A DNA stretch of 64,000 bases from Rhipidocladum racemiflorum (taxonomy: Eukaryota; Streptophyta; Magnoliopsida; Poales; Poaceae), in the NCBI GenBank assembly GCA_036346355.1, contig CM070588.1, forward strand, positions 14,493,914 to 14,557,913, written 5' to 3'. Numbering within the stretch: position 1 is the first letter of the stretch; every line of letters starts with the position of its first letter. Position numbers and translations under genes: made by a program. The notes under the pieces were generated by a model. It had not been told where the DNA came from. It made no database searches and saw only the letters and a program-made list of their open reading frames with translations. Shown one piece after another: positions 1 through 12,658 of the stretch.

Positions 1-1182
1 GGAGAGTTGGAGGAAGAAATCTATATGGAGCAACCAGATGGTTATGTGATTACTGGACAGAAAAATAAAGTGCGCAAATTATTAAAATCTTTATATGGCC
101 TAAAGCAAGCACCTAAGCAATGGTGCGAAAAGTTTGATAAAACTTTGACATATGCTGGTTTTGCTGTTAATGAGGCAGATAAGTGTGTATATTATCGTTA
201 TGGTGGGGGTCAAGGTGTGATTTTGTGTTCGTATGTTGATGACATACTTATATTTAGGACAAACACTGTTGTAATTGACGATGTCAAAACTTTATTATCT
301 CGATGTTTTGATATGAAAGACTTGGGAGAGGCAGATGTTATTCTGAATATTAAATTGATCAAGAATGAGGATGGGATCATTTTGCACCAATCCCATTATG
401 CTGAGAAAATATTGAGCATGTTCGGCTTTGAGAATTGCAGAATTTCTCCAACGCCATATGATCCGAGTGTTAAGCTTTGGAAAAATCAAGGGTTAGGGAA
501 AGATCAATTGAGATATTCACAAATTATTGGGTCCCTTATGTATCTAGTTGGTACCACAAGACCAGATATCTCATTTGTTGTGAGCAAATTAAGCCAGTTT
601 ACATCTAACCCGGGAGATAATCATTGGGAGGCACTTGAAAGAGTGTTGCGCTACTTGAGAGGCACAACATCTTACGGAATTCACTATACTGGATATCCAT
701 CTATATTAGAAGGATATAGTGATTCCAATAAGATCTCTGATGCGGATGAGATCAAAGCTACAAGTGGTTATGTTTTAACCTTAGCTGGTGCTGCAGTTTC
801 ATGGAGGTCTTGCAAACATAACATATTAACGAGGTCAACCATGGAAGCTGAACTCGTAGCACTTGATACAGCCACTATTGAGGCTGAATGACTTAGAAAG
901 CTACTATTGGACTTGCTATTGGTTGAGAAACCAGTACCGTCGATCCTAATGTACTACGATAACCAAACTATTTTGACTAAGGTTATGAGTACTAAAGATA
1001 ACATGAAGTCCTCCAGACATGTGAAGCGCAGGCTCAAATCTGTCAGAAAATTGAGAAACTCCGGAGTAATTGTTGTGAACTATATTCGCACCAAGAAAAA
1101 TCTGGCAGATCCTTTTACGAAAGGATTTGCAAGGAAAACAATTTTCATTGCATCTATGGACATGGGTATGAGGCCCATTTGA
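1..1182 (+). pseudogene. Ty1/copia pol fragment (RT + RNase H), broken
   Basis: The reading frame is already open at the window edge and covers the C-terminal part of a copia polyprotein. Visible motifs are the palm block LYGLKQAPKQW, the catalytic YVDD (in SYVDDILIF, about 75 codons in), TRPDISFVV and LRYLRGT of the RT connection, and the RNase H end with STMEAELVAL and SSRHVKRRLKSVR. The role in the family is to copy element RNA into cDNA. An in-frame TGA at 889-891 interrupts RNase H; the same frame resumes and runs to the natural stop before 1183 (LADPFTKG near the end). Gag, protease and integrase lie outside the window. The stop makes this copy unlikely to work alone. Confidence 0.93.
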
Positions 1183-1733
1183 GTAACCCATACATTCCTG
1201 ATCGGAGATCCCATGAATTAGGTAATAGGAAAAACAAGTTGATGTTGTAACAAGAGAGTACATATTATTAAATTGTACCTGTGTCCTAATAGACAAAGTA
1301 CTCTCTACTGTATGGAAGGTTGGCTTAAAGCCTGAATGTATTCTAGTACCAAAATTAGAGAAAAAGGTATTGGCCTATATGATACCTATAATGAATACAC
1401 CTACTTAAGTATAACTGTGAGGTCGCAGTTCACGAGGATGGGGCATTCTCTAAAAAGCTCATGAGCAGATAAGGGAGCATGACCATATAACGCTCCATTA
1501 AGGCATGGTTTATTGGCAGCCTAGTATCAGTTATGATTTTCAAGTGAAGTCTGATCACGAAAAGCTATGAATTCAAGGCATAGTCCATTCATCAGCTGTG
1601 AGAGGATGAACCTTTCTAATCTAAGTGCAAGTTCAACCCGTACGGGACTTACACCAAAAGACTATATTAACAACACATCAGTACAGTGATCTTTGTTATC
1701 TTTTTTGCTGTTTGCTATGGAATTGGTGGGGGT
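1183..1733 (+). other. Copia 3' non-coding region with polypurine tract
   Basis: Non-coding stretch between the pol stop and the LTR. It ends in a G-rich polypurine tract (GGTGGGGGT, 1725-1733) directly before the TG of the LTR, which is the expected plus-strand priming site. I see no gene in it. Confidence 0.75.
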
Positions 1734-2655
1734 TGTTAGAAATTGGCCCATGGGTGGCCTATTTCCTTTAATTCCATAGCATGCATGATTTAGTACCATA
1801 TTGCCTAGCCAAGTGGAAGAAGGGCAATTTAAAAGGTGAAGTCTTTGCCATCTCTTGATTAATGTGAACTTGGCATGAGGATGGCATAGGGTGAATATTG
1901 GCTAAACACACACACGCACGCGCGCGTGCGTATTCGTGTATTTTCACGTGAAAATCCGCGTATTTTCGTAGTGTGTCTCCTGGCACTTTGAATTCACCTT
2001 TTATTTTGCTGAATCTTGCAATTATCTCTCTAGTCATTTTGTTTAAATGAGATTTAAACATATATTTCAATTCAGTGTAAGTGTCATAAACGCTGTCAGT
2101 TACTAGTGAGTTAATTGACATTATGCTGTCAGTTACTAGTAACTGCTGCATTCAACTGACATAATGCTGTCAGTTACTGGTGCGCGTATATTTAAATACC
2201 TGGAGACGTCCAGGCCAGAGAGGCTGAATTTCTCCTCCATTCTTCCTGCTTCTCTCTGAACTCTGTACTGGTGTGTTGAGCGGGTTGAACCTCGTCGGCC
2301 TTCCTCCTCGGCGTGCACCGTGGAGAAAGGTGAACGGTATCTCCGAGCCATTGCCGCAGAGTTCACCTGCACGAGGCGGCAATAAGGTTTCTGGGCAGTG
2401 CTTCAGCGCGACCACTCTGCTTCTTCCTCATCGAAACTACTTTCACGATCACGTCTATACTGCGCTACTTCCAATTCTTCAACAAGCCCAACTGTAAGTC
2501 GTTCGTGATCGTTCGACTCAATTATATTCTGTTTCTTGAGTATATATATGTTTGGAAGTACAATGTGTAGCCTGCTGTTAGATTTACTGTCTGCATCACT
2601 ATTTATATGTGACATTTGTCTCCTAGTAAAATCTGGAATTAAAATATTGCACACA
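1734..2655 (+). mobile_element. Copia 3' LTR
   Basis: Starts TGTTAGAAATTGG straight after the polypurine tract. The right end is placed at a CACA near 2652-2655 and is the uncertain boundary, since the partner LTR is outside the window. It contains a TATA-like TATTTAAATAC near 2188, three copies of CTGTCAGTTACTRGT upstream of it (2093, 2126, 2167; likely enhancer repeats) and a CA/CG microsatellite near 1905-1930. Confidence 0.75.
2093..2181 (+). promoter_or_regulatory. Triple upstream repeat in copia LTR
   Basis: The 15-mer CTGTCAGTTACTAGT occurs at 2093-2107 and 2126-2140, and with one change at 2167-2181, immediately before the TATA-like box. Repeated U3 boxes of this kind act as enhancers in other copia LTRs; function here is inference. 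Confidence 0.5.
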
Positions 2656-3335
2656 TTTCTAAAAGAACCGTACCAAACAGGGCTTTAATATAAGAAGAAC
2701 AGCAGGAGCTGCTGTGCGACTTTTGCAAAAAAAATTGTTAAATCAATTATGTTCTTTGATTTTTCTCTCCGTCATTTCGCCTTCTGGTATTAGTTAAGAT
2801 TAGAGGGTAACAACAGAAAATATAACCCAAGTCACAGTCGGTACAAAGATTGCATTTCTTGATAAGTTTTTTTGATTCTGTAATAATTTAATTTTTGTAC
2901 TTTGGAAAGGCTATCACACATAAGTTAGAGAGGTACCAATCCTCCACTACTTACACATTGCAACATAACAGGTGTTCTCATAACTCTTTTATTACTATCC
3001 TAATGTATCTACATTTTAGAGTATGTAAATACGTATTGTACTATTGATTTCTTTGGCTTTTTCAAGAACCAGTAACAATTGTGGTCTTTGTTAATTCCAC
3101 TTGACTGGTAACTATATTGTTCGTAGGCTACCTTTTGATACAGTCTTGATGTTGTATCGTAAAAGAGGACCACGTCTTCTAGGACGAATTAAACTGCAAT
3201 TGCCTCCTAAATACGTATTAATAATGCAGGATATGAGAAGATAATAGATTGCAATGACATGTTAGGCAAGAACAAGGCTGTTTGAATAACATTGAGATTT
3301 TCATTGCAACGTACGGACACTTTACTAGTAATTTA
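2656..3335. other. AT-rich intergenic DNA, no gene seen
   Basis: No supported ORF, RNA gene or terminal repeat was recognised. The sequence is AT-rich with many short stops in all frames. Confidence 0.6.
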
Positions 3336-3592
3336 GAAAATACAAACAGCTCTAATTAAATAGCAAAAATACTTGAAAAAAATCCAAAAAAAATTCTATA
3401 AATATTTTGAAGCATTTGGAACAAGATAAAATAAATTCAACAAATGTTCACATATATATTAATCATATTAAATTCTTTTTGAATTTATGAAGTTCTCAAT
3501 TAAACTTTAATTAACAATAAAATTATGAAAAATCCTAGAAAAATCAAAATACAGAAAAAAAAATTTAAATGAGTAAAAATTAGGATGTTACA
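3336..3592 (-). mobile_element. Truncated gypsy-type LTR start
   Basis: On the minus strand the sequence from 3592 downward starts TGTAACATCC and continues as AT-rich DNA with repeated GAATTT/ATTTTT runs, typical of the U3 start of long grass gypsy LTRs. There is no PBS, polypurine tract or partner LTR nearby, so this is a remnant. Confidence 0.35.
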
Positions 3593-3837
3593 GAGAGTCC
3601 ATCCGATCAATTCGATACATTGGAACTATCAATTTCAAAAAAAAAAAAAAGTTCATAGAACCGAACCCCCTTCTTGAATCGAAACCAAGAAATAAAAATG
3701 TTGTATTTGCCACGCATTGTATGTCGTCGTGGGGCCGCCGTCACGCTGATCTCTTTGCCACAGGCGATCATCTGAGCCTTCAAGGGATGCCGACATATTG
3801 CTAGATCGAGGAGAGACGTCGCTCTCACGAAATTCGC

Positions 3838-4814
3838 AAATTTCGTCATTACCAGTCCTCAGCAAAAAGTTCGTTCGGTTTATCGCTCAAATTCAAATTC
3901 AAAAAAATAAAAAATTTAACAAAATTTATTCAAAATTTCCGTATAATTAGTATTAATAGTCTTATGACCTCTGGTGTGAATATTTTTAAAAAATAAAGTT
4001 TAGAGACATTTTTGAAGCATTCAAAATGTAGAAAATAGAAAGAAAAAAATTAGAAGTATTTTTAGTATCAATAATTGTTCATGTATGTCAAGTAGCAATA
4101 TTTGTTGAAGTATGTCAAGTAGCAATATTTCTTCAACTATGTTAAGTAGCAATATTTGTTTAAGTATATTTAGTAGCAATATTTGTTCAATTATATTTAG
4201 TATCAATATTTATTCAATTATATTTGGTACTATTTGTTCAAGTAGCGATATTTGCATGCATAAAAAATATCTTGCTATGGTATATTTTGATATGTTAATA
4301 TTATTCAATATTGAATATCTTACTTGTATTGATATGTAACAACTATCAATTATTTAAAATATAGCAAATGTATGGTATATTTTAATATATTAATGTTATC
4401 CAATATTGAAACACTTAGTTGTATTGATATGGTATATTTAATATGTTAATGTTATCTTGATATGGTATATTTTAATATTTTAATTATGTGAATGCCTATT
4501 TTTTGCACTTGTATTGATATGTGATAAGTTTTAGTTATGTGAATTGCTTTCTACAAATTTTACAACATTTTTTTGCAATTTTTCTCATTTTTTATATTTT
4601 TTTCTTAATTTTTTTAACCTGTTGTCGAAATTCAATGCTTTTCGAGCGAATTTCGATGCTTTTTGAGCGAATTTCGAGCTTTTCATTCGAAATTTGCTCA
4701 TATGTTTGACTCGTTTTTAGATTTATTTGACTTTCGAAACCCTTCAAAATTTCTCGAATTTCGCTACCGATGGCTGAGCGAAAGACGAGTTCGAAATGAA
4801 ATAGTTAACCCTGG
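3838..4814 (+). repeat. Diverged copy of dispersed repeat R1, split
   Basis: 3838-4020 and 4540-4814 match the 12659-14850 tandem duplication (shared text such as TTCGGTTTAYCGCTCAA, ATTAGTATTAATAG and TATGACCTCT, then the Cattcgaatttcgctcat block). The two halves are separated by about 0.5 kb containing a minisatellite. The right end GTTAACCCTG resembles the terminus of the hAT MITE at 48079-48530, so the family may be hAT-derived; that link is inference. Confidence 0.5.
4063..4224. repeat. 27-bp minisatellite, 6 copies
   Basis: Six consecutive 27-bp units begin at 4063, 4090, 4117, 4144, 4171 and 4198, sharing the core AGTAGCAATATTTGTT. A diverged partial unit continues to about 4254. The period is a multiple of three, so ORFs over it read as repetitive peptides; these are not considered real genes. 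Confidence 0.9.
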
Positions 4815-4895
4815 ATCTCACCATCACTGTTGCTTCAAGGGAGAAGTTGTCAATGTTGACAGAGAATCGCCGCCCAATGGTGCGCAGAAAGGAGG

Positions 4896-7048
4896 TGTAA
4901 CACCCCGGCATCTAGTATACCTTCGATGTCACCAAACATAGAGGAAACAGTAACTAAATACCACAATTAAGATTAAATTACAACAATGGCATAAATGCTT
5001 TAACCGAAAATTTCGGCAGCATCTCCTTTGTTTTTCTATGATTTGAAGCAACAGCAATGATATCATAAGATATATCATAATGAATGGCATCTAAAACAGC
5101 GATAACGAGAGATATAGCAACAGTTTAAGTACAGAACAATGAACTTCAACCACTTCATGAGCTAAACGAATTAAATGATATAACCAAGCACACATTTATG
5201 GCATACTCCAAGTTTCAACGCAAAAACTTATTATCACAACTACAAATAGTAAAAATGTAGGTGTCTAAATGAATGAAGCTACGTGAGGATGTGCCGCTAC
5301 GACCATTTTTCGCATGCCGGTTTCATGGTACCTAAAACATCATAAAACACAAGCGTGAGTACATCACTCAGCAAGTACATTGCAATGGAACAAGAAAACA
5401 GTTTTCAATACCATCATCACTACATCTCATATTCAACATCATAAGCATTTCATATTCACATTGTACACATCTCATCAACATCATCATATATGCAATGCAA
5501 TGCACATGTCTCCTTGAAGCACATACCGGTATTGCCGAGTGCACACCCGTCGGTGTGCACCCTCTTTTCCCTTCTATCCCGTAGATGGAGGGTGCCTACT
5601 CTTACTGACTTGCTCCCATACACAACCTTGGATGGGACTACGAGGTAGGTCTTTCATGTTCACTACGTGTGAACACAGAAGCACGCATCAGAATGGGACA
5701 CCTCTTCCATTATGAATGCACATATGACATGAACATGTATGAACTTGCATAAATATTTAATACGACAATTTCATAGCCAATATGTAACCATGTTCTTCAT
5801 ATCATAAGCAAATAGCAATCATGGCAAGTTAACACATCATGTATCCATATTGCCCTATGCAAGTCTATTAACCATCCAATACCCAAACTCCATCCCAATA
5901 CACTTGCCTTCAACCGTGAGCGACGGAGTGGCGAGAGGTTGAGGGCACTCCCAGGGTCACACCACATGCACATAGGTACAAAACACTTAAAGCTTGCCCA
6001 TAAAAACAGTACAAGAGCGATCATCTACCTCGACTTCGCAACCCACTCCTAAAACCCGAAAACAGAGAATGTGTCCCATCGGGGCAGCGGGCTTCCAACC
6101 AGCATAACTTGAGTTCTAAAGCTCCAAACCAAGTAAACGAGTACATTTTATCGAAGCTTAGGAAATTTTCTAGCTTTTTCTGAGTATTTGCAAAGACTGA
6201 ATCGGCCTCTAAAATTGTCTAATCTACAGATGAACACGATCTGTCCCAATCTCGTCACAGATTTGACAACGTTTGGTAAAACAGCCATAACTTTTAAACG
6301 GATAAATGGAATTTCACGTTCTTTGTGTACACTGAAAGATAATTAAATTATCTACAACTTCCGTAATAGCCGGCCGATCAGGAAACGCCTCTAAAATTGC
6401 CAAAACGCAAGCCCTAGGTCGGGGTGCAAAACTGCCCGAGGACAGAATGTGGGACAACATTGCAATTTTCCCAATCTCATGTAGGAACAGCACCTAAACA
6501 TGGATCTTAGGCATGGAATCTCCCTTATAACCAACATCATAACCCTACAAAAGGATTTACCAACACTTACCTCCCTCGAAGAACCGTTCGAATGACGAAA
6601 CCTTCTCCTCCCGGTCCCCCGATCTCCTTCCACAAGCCAAATCCGCCGGATCCTCTCGTCGCGGAGCTTCCCAAAAGTGAGGACAACGGAATGGAGGGGT
6701 GTGGCAGCAAGGGATGGGGGTGGATCCCTCCTAGGGCCGGCTAGGGGAGGTGGGGAGGTGGAGGAGCAAGGGGAAGGGGGTGGAGGCGCAAGGAGGCAAT
6801 GGGAGGGGCGGCTAGGGTAGAGGAGGGGGTGGGGCGCACGGGGCTAGGGCAGCAACCTTGCTGCCCAAAACTTCCTCCACATGGACTAATTCTCCCCCCC
6901 CCCACCTTCGGCCCACAATGGTCCCCCAAGGCCCAAGCTAAATCCCCTAAGGCCCAAACTCCGGAAATGGCCCAAAAACACGGTACAAAAGACATATTGA
7001 ATTGCCGAAATCGAAAAATGTCTCAATCCATCATTCCGTAGTGTTACA
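4896..7048 (-). mobile_element. LARD 3' LTR (2153 bp)
   Basis: Complete LTR from TGTAACACCCC (plus-strand left end) to GTGTTACA at 7041-7048. It shares about 0.75 kb with 10732-11661. A TGAGTAC/CACTCA near-hairpin lies at 5356-5370, like those in the other long LTRs. ORFs over 6391-7041 are GC- or C-rich low-complexity frames, not genes. Confidence 0.85.
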
Positions 7049-7062
7049 TTCTCCCCCCCCCC
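7049..7062 (-). other. Polypurine tract of the LARD
   Basis: TTCT followed by ten C on the plus strand reads as a G10 polypurine tract on the minus strand, ending exactly at the LTR boundary. Confidence 0.85.
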
Positions 7063-10000
7063 ACAGGATTTAACCCCGAATCCGAGACACGCCACTATGC
7101 AAAACAAACAACCAAATCGAAGGGAGCTAAGGTTCACTTCTCAGAACTCGCTCAGAAACCCCTACGATTTGCACTAGCCAGAACACAAAAATAAGGAGCT
7201 AAAGCTCGAAGATTGATGGCTCTAACATTGACTCATTATCAAAAACTTACAGGGACTTTACTCGACATTGAAACACAGAGCACTCACACAAGGCCTCAGA
7301 ACGTCCGAAGCGATAGGATAAGCTCCCAAACAGACCACGAAGGAAAACGGTCTCACACTCCTCATTCCATACATTCCTTGGCACTAAAGTGCCCGATCCC
7401 TTTAATCGAAACTACTCTCCAGAAGAACACGGTACCAACCTCTAGCTCCAACTCTGGATCCCTCTTCAGCTCTCACGAGCAAAATTGTTTTCACACCTCA
7501 ATCTCTCTACTGTGGTTTGTCGTATTCAAGGCGACGCGAACAAAGCGGGACACATCACTCCAAGACTACCAATTGCTTGAACAAACGGGGTTAAAATTTT
7601 GCAAAAGATTGATCTTTTACAACAAGACCAACACCCACCACTACCACCGAAAGGAAAAGCCTACTTTATGATCAGGGTCCTTAAAACCCGCAAAAACAAA
7701 TAACAACCGAGCAATCCATTTCGGTTGACACAACTCGCTCATAGTTCAGCGACAAAAAGATTGAATACACTTTGAAAAGGAAAAGCAATTACTAGCAACC
7801 ACCAAGTGGTCCACTAATAATTTAATCAACCCTACCGAGGAACACATCAACGACACAATTCTCCAAGAAGGTTTGCATTGAGTCATACACAACCTCTCTT
7901 TACTCCTCACTTTTAAACTATTTACGATCCACTACTAGCAACACCTAATAACTTAGGTCATTAACAACCCACACTAGATTTCTCTTAGTAAGAAGGTCTT
8001 GCCCTCACATTCTTCCACTCAAAGGACCAAGACAAAGAGTACAATCATTGAGTGAGCTCAACCATAAACCATGAACCCCATTGATCCACATACAACAACT
8101 TGGACCCCAAAGTGCTAAAAACCACTTTAGAAAGAATTCGGCAACATCCAAAGAGCACACATTTTATTTTATTTTTTTCTAAGCCAAATCGCAAGGAAAA
8201 CTCAAATCTCTTACACCACAGCCAAAATACCATAATTTATTCATTCTTTCTTTTCATACTAGGAAGAAATGGAAATCTCGATTCATGACAAGGATGCACA
8301 CTTTTCAAGAGCACTCCGGATTAGTCATATATCCATATATGACTTTCTCACCGACCTGGCTCAACGACTCAGTTATGATTAATTATACATAAACGACATC
8401 ATGTTTCCTTTTCACCATTCATTCATCATGTAACAACAATACCGAATAGTCATTCACCAAAAGACTTCTTCCTCGGTATCACATGATTAAAACACAATTA
8501 GTATCGATGGTTGAGAAAATTCATATAAACTATGATTCTAAGATATACATTCATTAAGGATAAAATTCTACATCATGTTAATTATCCATTGTCCATTCCA
8601 TCACAACATGTGCTCGACACCTTGCCACATTTGTTTACAATTTTCTCTATTTTAACAATGGTTTTTCAATGATTAATCTAGACAATTAACACCACTTCTA
8701 AGTCATCAATATCAATAAACGGGCATAATCATAAAACAACAACATTGTTTTTAGCAAGCCCATATCTAGGTTGCCGCTACACAACATACTCCAACTATTA
8801 AAATAAATTTAATAAGTTAGACCTTCACGATGCTCTTTAAGCAACAACAAAACCTATATCTTCCCAATTGACATCTATACTAGCATTATAGGAACACCAC
8901 TGCATACTTCCAAATTAATTATACTAATGGTTTGCAACAACATAAATAGCAACTCTAATCAACTTCCAAGTTAAAGTCACTAGCCAACACGATTAAATTT
9001 CTCCATTAACACGTTAAATTAGAACATCTTTAAACAACCAGCAAAGTTTCTTTAACAATGTCAGTAGTTTACATCATCTTAATGTTCTAACTATGCATCC
9101 GGGTTTAAGACTTCAACCATTATCGAGGGTCATAAGCACTTGTAAAGAAAAGCAACAGATTCTAAGCATGTACATTAACACATTTAATCATTCTCGCTAC
9201 AGAATAAACTACAACACTAGTAGTCTATTTATTCTCAAGCTAAAGATAACAATCACATTGAATTGATTCAACTTACAAATTAACTTAGCAATACGTCATT
9301 CCGTAAATCACATTGTTATATACTACTCCCTCCAATTTGATAATAGATGTCGTTTTAGACATAGTGATGGTCAAACTTCTAAAACTTTGACTATTGATAT
9401 ATTTTTAAATATTTAAATTGGATATATGAAAATTATATGTGTAGATTTGTCTCGAGAAGTACTTTCATAATATTATAATTTTATTGAGATTTATAAATAT
9501 ATTATAATAAAACTTAGCGGTCAAAGTTGTGTTTTGAAGACCGTGTCAATGTCCAAAACGACATCTATTATCAAACTGGAGGGAGTACATAGTACGAACA
9601 AAAGAAAACTTTTTTAAACACCTTCATAGGTCACCTACTCTTGACGAACAAGATGCAACCGAACTTTAAAGATAACCACAGCTCAAGAACAAGAACGAAC
9701 ACCGATAAATAATTTCTCCTTTCCAGGCACGGAAGAAAAACAAAACTCCAACAGAAATGTAGGAGAGCTCAACTCCCAAATTTCCAACTTTGATAGCCAA
9801 AACTCTTCAAGAAATCTCAAGATTTATACTTCCAAGAAGGAAGATGGATGCACCAGGGAAAACCAAATGTTCAACTAAACCTTTTCCGATAAAGATTTAA
9901 ACTTAGCTCCACCCAACTCAAGGCCTGCACAAGGGGAAACTCCAACACTTTTTCTTAGATAGGGAGAGCAACAACCACATAAGTTGCCTCCCCAAGACAG

Positions 10001-10717
10001 TCCACAATAACCAACAAAATCGAGTGTTGAAGCAAAAGTAGCGACCAAAAGACGCGCAACACAAAACTCTTCTTCTTTGTCTTCACCTAAAGAAGACAAA
10101 ACCACAAACCGCCAAAGGAACAATCAGCGAGTACTCAAAACCAAACACTTTTCCTTGGTTCCTAACCAACCAAATACCAAGGAAACCAACCAAAACCGAT
10201 CGTCAGAATGGTAAAGAACATCCGAAGAAATCCACCACCAAACTCTTTTATTTGTCTCCAATCATCTATCCGATCTACGACAGGAAAGGTAAGCACCCTT
10301 TTAATAGTTCTTCGGTGATGGCTCTAACCGGCCACACCGTCAAACCACAACCTTACTATGAACAAGAAGGTGACCGAAACCCTTCGGCACCACAACCCCA
10401 CTTTATCACAATAACAAGGACAATGCAATCAATTCTCTCATAAACATAGCAACATACATTATCAAATGTAGCATTCAACGTCAAGGCTTAAATACAACAT
10501 TTAAGCGTAAAGCAACGATACCCATACCCCTTTCCTACTGTGCATCCATGTGTGTCAAATTTTAAATTAGTTATTCCACTTACACAAATTTTAATGTTGC
10601 TATCCTATGGCAAAATTTTAAGTATAACCTAAGCCATGTTTCTAGGTTATCCCACATCAAAATTTTAGTTAACCCTATGGTATTCCACTAAGTTCATACA
10701 CCGCAGACCTGAAGCCC
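7063..10717 (-). other. LARD internal region, non-coding
   Basis: No retrotransposon domain is found in any frame. The longest open stretch (7213-7671, plus strand) is compositionally biased, has no recognisable motif and is antisense to the element. A Stowaway MITE sits inside at 9326-9585. Nothing else was recognised. Confidence 0.75.
9326..9585. mobile_element. Stowaway (Tc1/mariner) MITE
   Basis: 260-bp element with CTCCCTCC and GGAGGGAG ends, inverted repeats of about 40 bp (shared inner motif GATAATAGATGTCGTTTT) and flanking TA dinucleotides at 9324-9325 and 9586-9587. This is the classic grass Stowaway structure. It has no coding capacity. Confidence 0.95.
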
Positions 10718-10729
10718 GCACTGATACCA
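10718..10729 (-). other. PBS of the LARD (tRNA-iMet)
   Basis: The minus strand reads TGGTATCAGTGC two bases after the 5' LTR. It matches the 3' end complement of plant initiator tRNA-Met except for one base (consensus TGGTATCAGAGC). Confidence 0.85.
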
Positions 10730-10731
10730 AC

Positions 10732-11661
10732 TGTAACACAATTAAGATTAAATTACAGCAAGTATGCCCTGGATGTCACCAAACATAGAGGAAACAGCAA
10801 CTAAATACCACAATTAAGATTAAATTACAGCAAGGGAGTAAATGCTTTAACCAAAAATTTTGGCAGCATCTCCTTTGTTTTTCCATGGTTTGAAGCAACA
10901 GCAATGATATCATAAGATATATCATAATGAATGGCATCTAAAACAACGATAACGAGAGATATAGCAATAGTTTAAGTCCAGAATAATGAACTTCAACCAC
11001 TTCAGGAGCTAAACGAATTAAATGATATAACCAAGCACACATTTATGGCATACACCAAGTTTCAGCGCAAAAACTTATTATCACAACTACGAATGGTAAA
11101 AATGTAGTTGTCTAAATGAATGAAGCTACGTGAGGATGTGCCGCTACGACCCTTTCCTGCATGCCGGTTTCATGGTACCTAAAACATCATAAAACACAAG
11201 CGTGAGTTCATCACTCAGCAAGTATATTGCAATGGAACAAGAAAACAGTTTTCAATACCATCATCACTACATCTCATATTCAACATCATAAGCATTTCAT
11301 ATTCATATTGTACACATCTCATCAACATCATCATATATGCAATGCAATGCATATGTCTCCTTGAAGCACATACCGGTATTACCGAGTGTACACCCGTCGG
11401 TGTGCACCCTCTTTTCCCTTCCATCCTATAGATGGAGAGTGCCTACTCTTATTGACTCGCTCCCATACACAACCGTGGATGGGACTACGAGGTAGGTCTT
11501 TCGTGTTCACTACGTGTGAACACAGAGGTTCGCATCAGAATGGGACGCCTCTTCCATTTATGAATGCACATATGACATGAACATGTATGAACTTGCATAA
11601 ATATTTAATACGACAATTTCATAGCCAACATGTATGAATGCACATATTCCATAGTGTCACA
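10732..11661 (-). mobile_element. LARD 5' LTR with internal deletion
   Basis: 10732 to about 11630 aligns with the PBS-side part of the 3' LTR. The last 14 bases (ATTCCATAGTGTCACA at 11646-11661) match the outer LTR terminus (ATTCCGTAGTGTTACA), followed at once by the TSD. About 1.2 kb of LTR is therefore missing internally, while both ends survive. Confidence 0.8.
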
Positions 11662-11723
11662 GGAGGTATTGGAGGCGATGTTTGAGAGGGAGGAGGGAAT
11701 CAGAGTTGTGGGACAAGAGAAAA

Positions 11724-11922
11724 GGGGGTGTTTGGCAAAGCACCAGCTCCACCTAGCTCCACTAGATCCGTGGAGCTGGAGCTATGGGTATATTAAGAGT
11801 GTTTAGGTGGGTCATTTTATTTACATTTTAGAATAAAAATATAAATTTACTTTACTTTATTTTAGCCTACAAGTTTCAAATCTGAGGTGGAGCTGGGATC
11901 TGGAGCTCTGCCAAACAGGGCC
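11724..11922. mobile_element. Short TIR MITE
   Basis: Ends TGTTTGGCAAAGCACCAGCTCC and GGAGCTCTGCCAAACA form an imperfect terminal inverted repeat around about 150 bp of AT-rich DNA. No convincing target duplication was found, so the superfamily is left open. Confidence 0.65.
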
Positions 11923-12001
11923 AAAGAATGGTTGGTGAGACACTACGTGCCTTTTGTATTTGTCCCCCACCCAGTCCCTGAAGTCCTAATGCCACTATAA
12001 G

Positions 12002-12555
12002 ACCATCTCAGTTGGTTTTTAGTTTGTACATATCAGATTTGATCTATGTGAAAGAGTGAGAAAAAAAAGAAGAGGACTAACTCATATTTAGTAGCCAGCT
12101 TTGCACGGGGTCATGTGTAGATTATTTATATACAAGAAAGAAGAGATAGTTATTACACAACATCTAGAGATAACTTTTAGAAACAGTTATTATACAAACT
12201 GGTTTTTAGCTTACTATTAGCCTGTAGTGAGTTTTGCTATTGTACTTGCTCTTTAGAACAAGTACAATAGCAAAGCTCACTACTTATTCTATCTCTTATC
12301 CATATCATCTAAAGTAAGTAAAAAAGCTAACTTGTACAATAATTGACTCTAAATATTGTCTCTAGATGTTGTGCAATAACTATCTCTTCTCTGTTGTACA
12401 TAAATAATTTACCTATACTTCCGTACAAAACTGACTACTAAATAAGAGTTAGCTCTCTTCTCTCTCCTCTTTTCTCACTCTTTCACGTAAGATAAAGCTG
12501 ATTTGTATAAGCTAATAGTAAACCGGGATGACTATATCGTACTTACTCTAACAGT
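12002..12555. repeat. Large foldback (two inverted MITE copies)
   Basis: Two arms of about 250 bp meet near 12254: CTATTGTACTTGCTC and its inverse flank the centre, and GTGAAAGAGTGAG pairs with CTCACTCTTTCAC at the outer parts. The arms match imperfectly along their length, consistent with two MITE copies inserted tail to tail. A transcript would fold into a long hairpin. Confidence 0.8.
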
Positions 12556-12658
12556 CTTCTATGGTATAGACAAGTAGCTTATGATATAGTTTTTTATTAT
12601 AATGCGTGGCCTACTTAAGAGGAAGAACTCCACACACTAGTGCAAAAAATTATATTTT

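Larger units (their letters stand above)
4896..11661 (-). mobile_element. Non-autonomous LTR element (LARD-like)
   Basis: Minus-strand element flanked by a 5-bp duplication GGAGG (4891-4895 and 11662-11666). The ends are TGTAACAC/GTGTTACA at the 3' LTR. A PBS matching initiator tRNA-Met lies beside the 5' LTR and a C-run (polypurine on the minus strand) beside the 3' LTR. The 3.7-kb interior has no gag, protease, RT or integrase. That is the structure of a large retrotransposon derivative, mobilised in trans. The two LTRs have clearly diverged, so the insertion is not recent. Confidence 0.85.

Noticed and set aside
4021..4339. Repetitive peptides over the minisatellite
   Set aside because: Explained by a 27-bp period; both strands give similar repetitive frames.
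7213..7671. 152-aa plus-strand frame in the LARD
   Set aside because: No motif, biased composition, antisense to the element and no homologous copy in the window.
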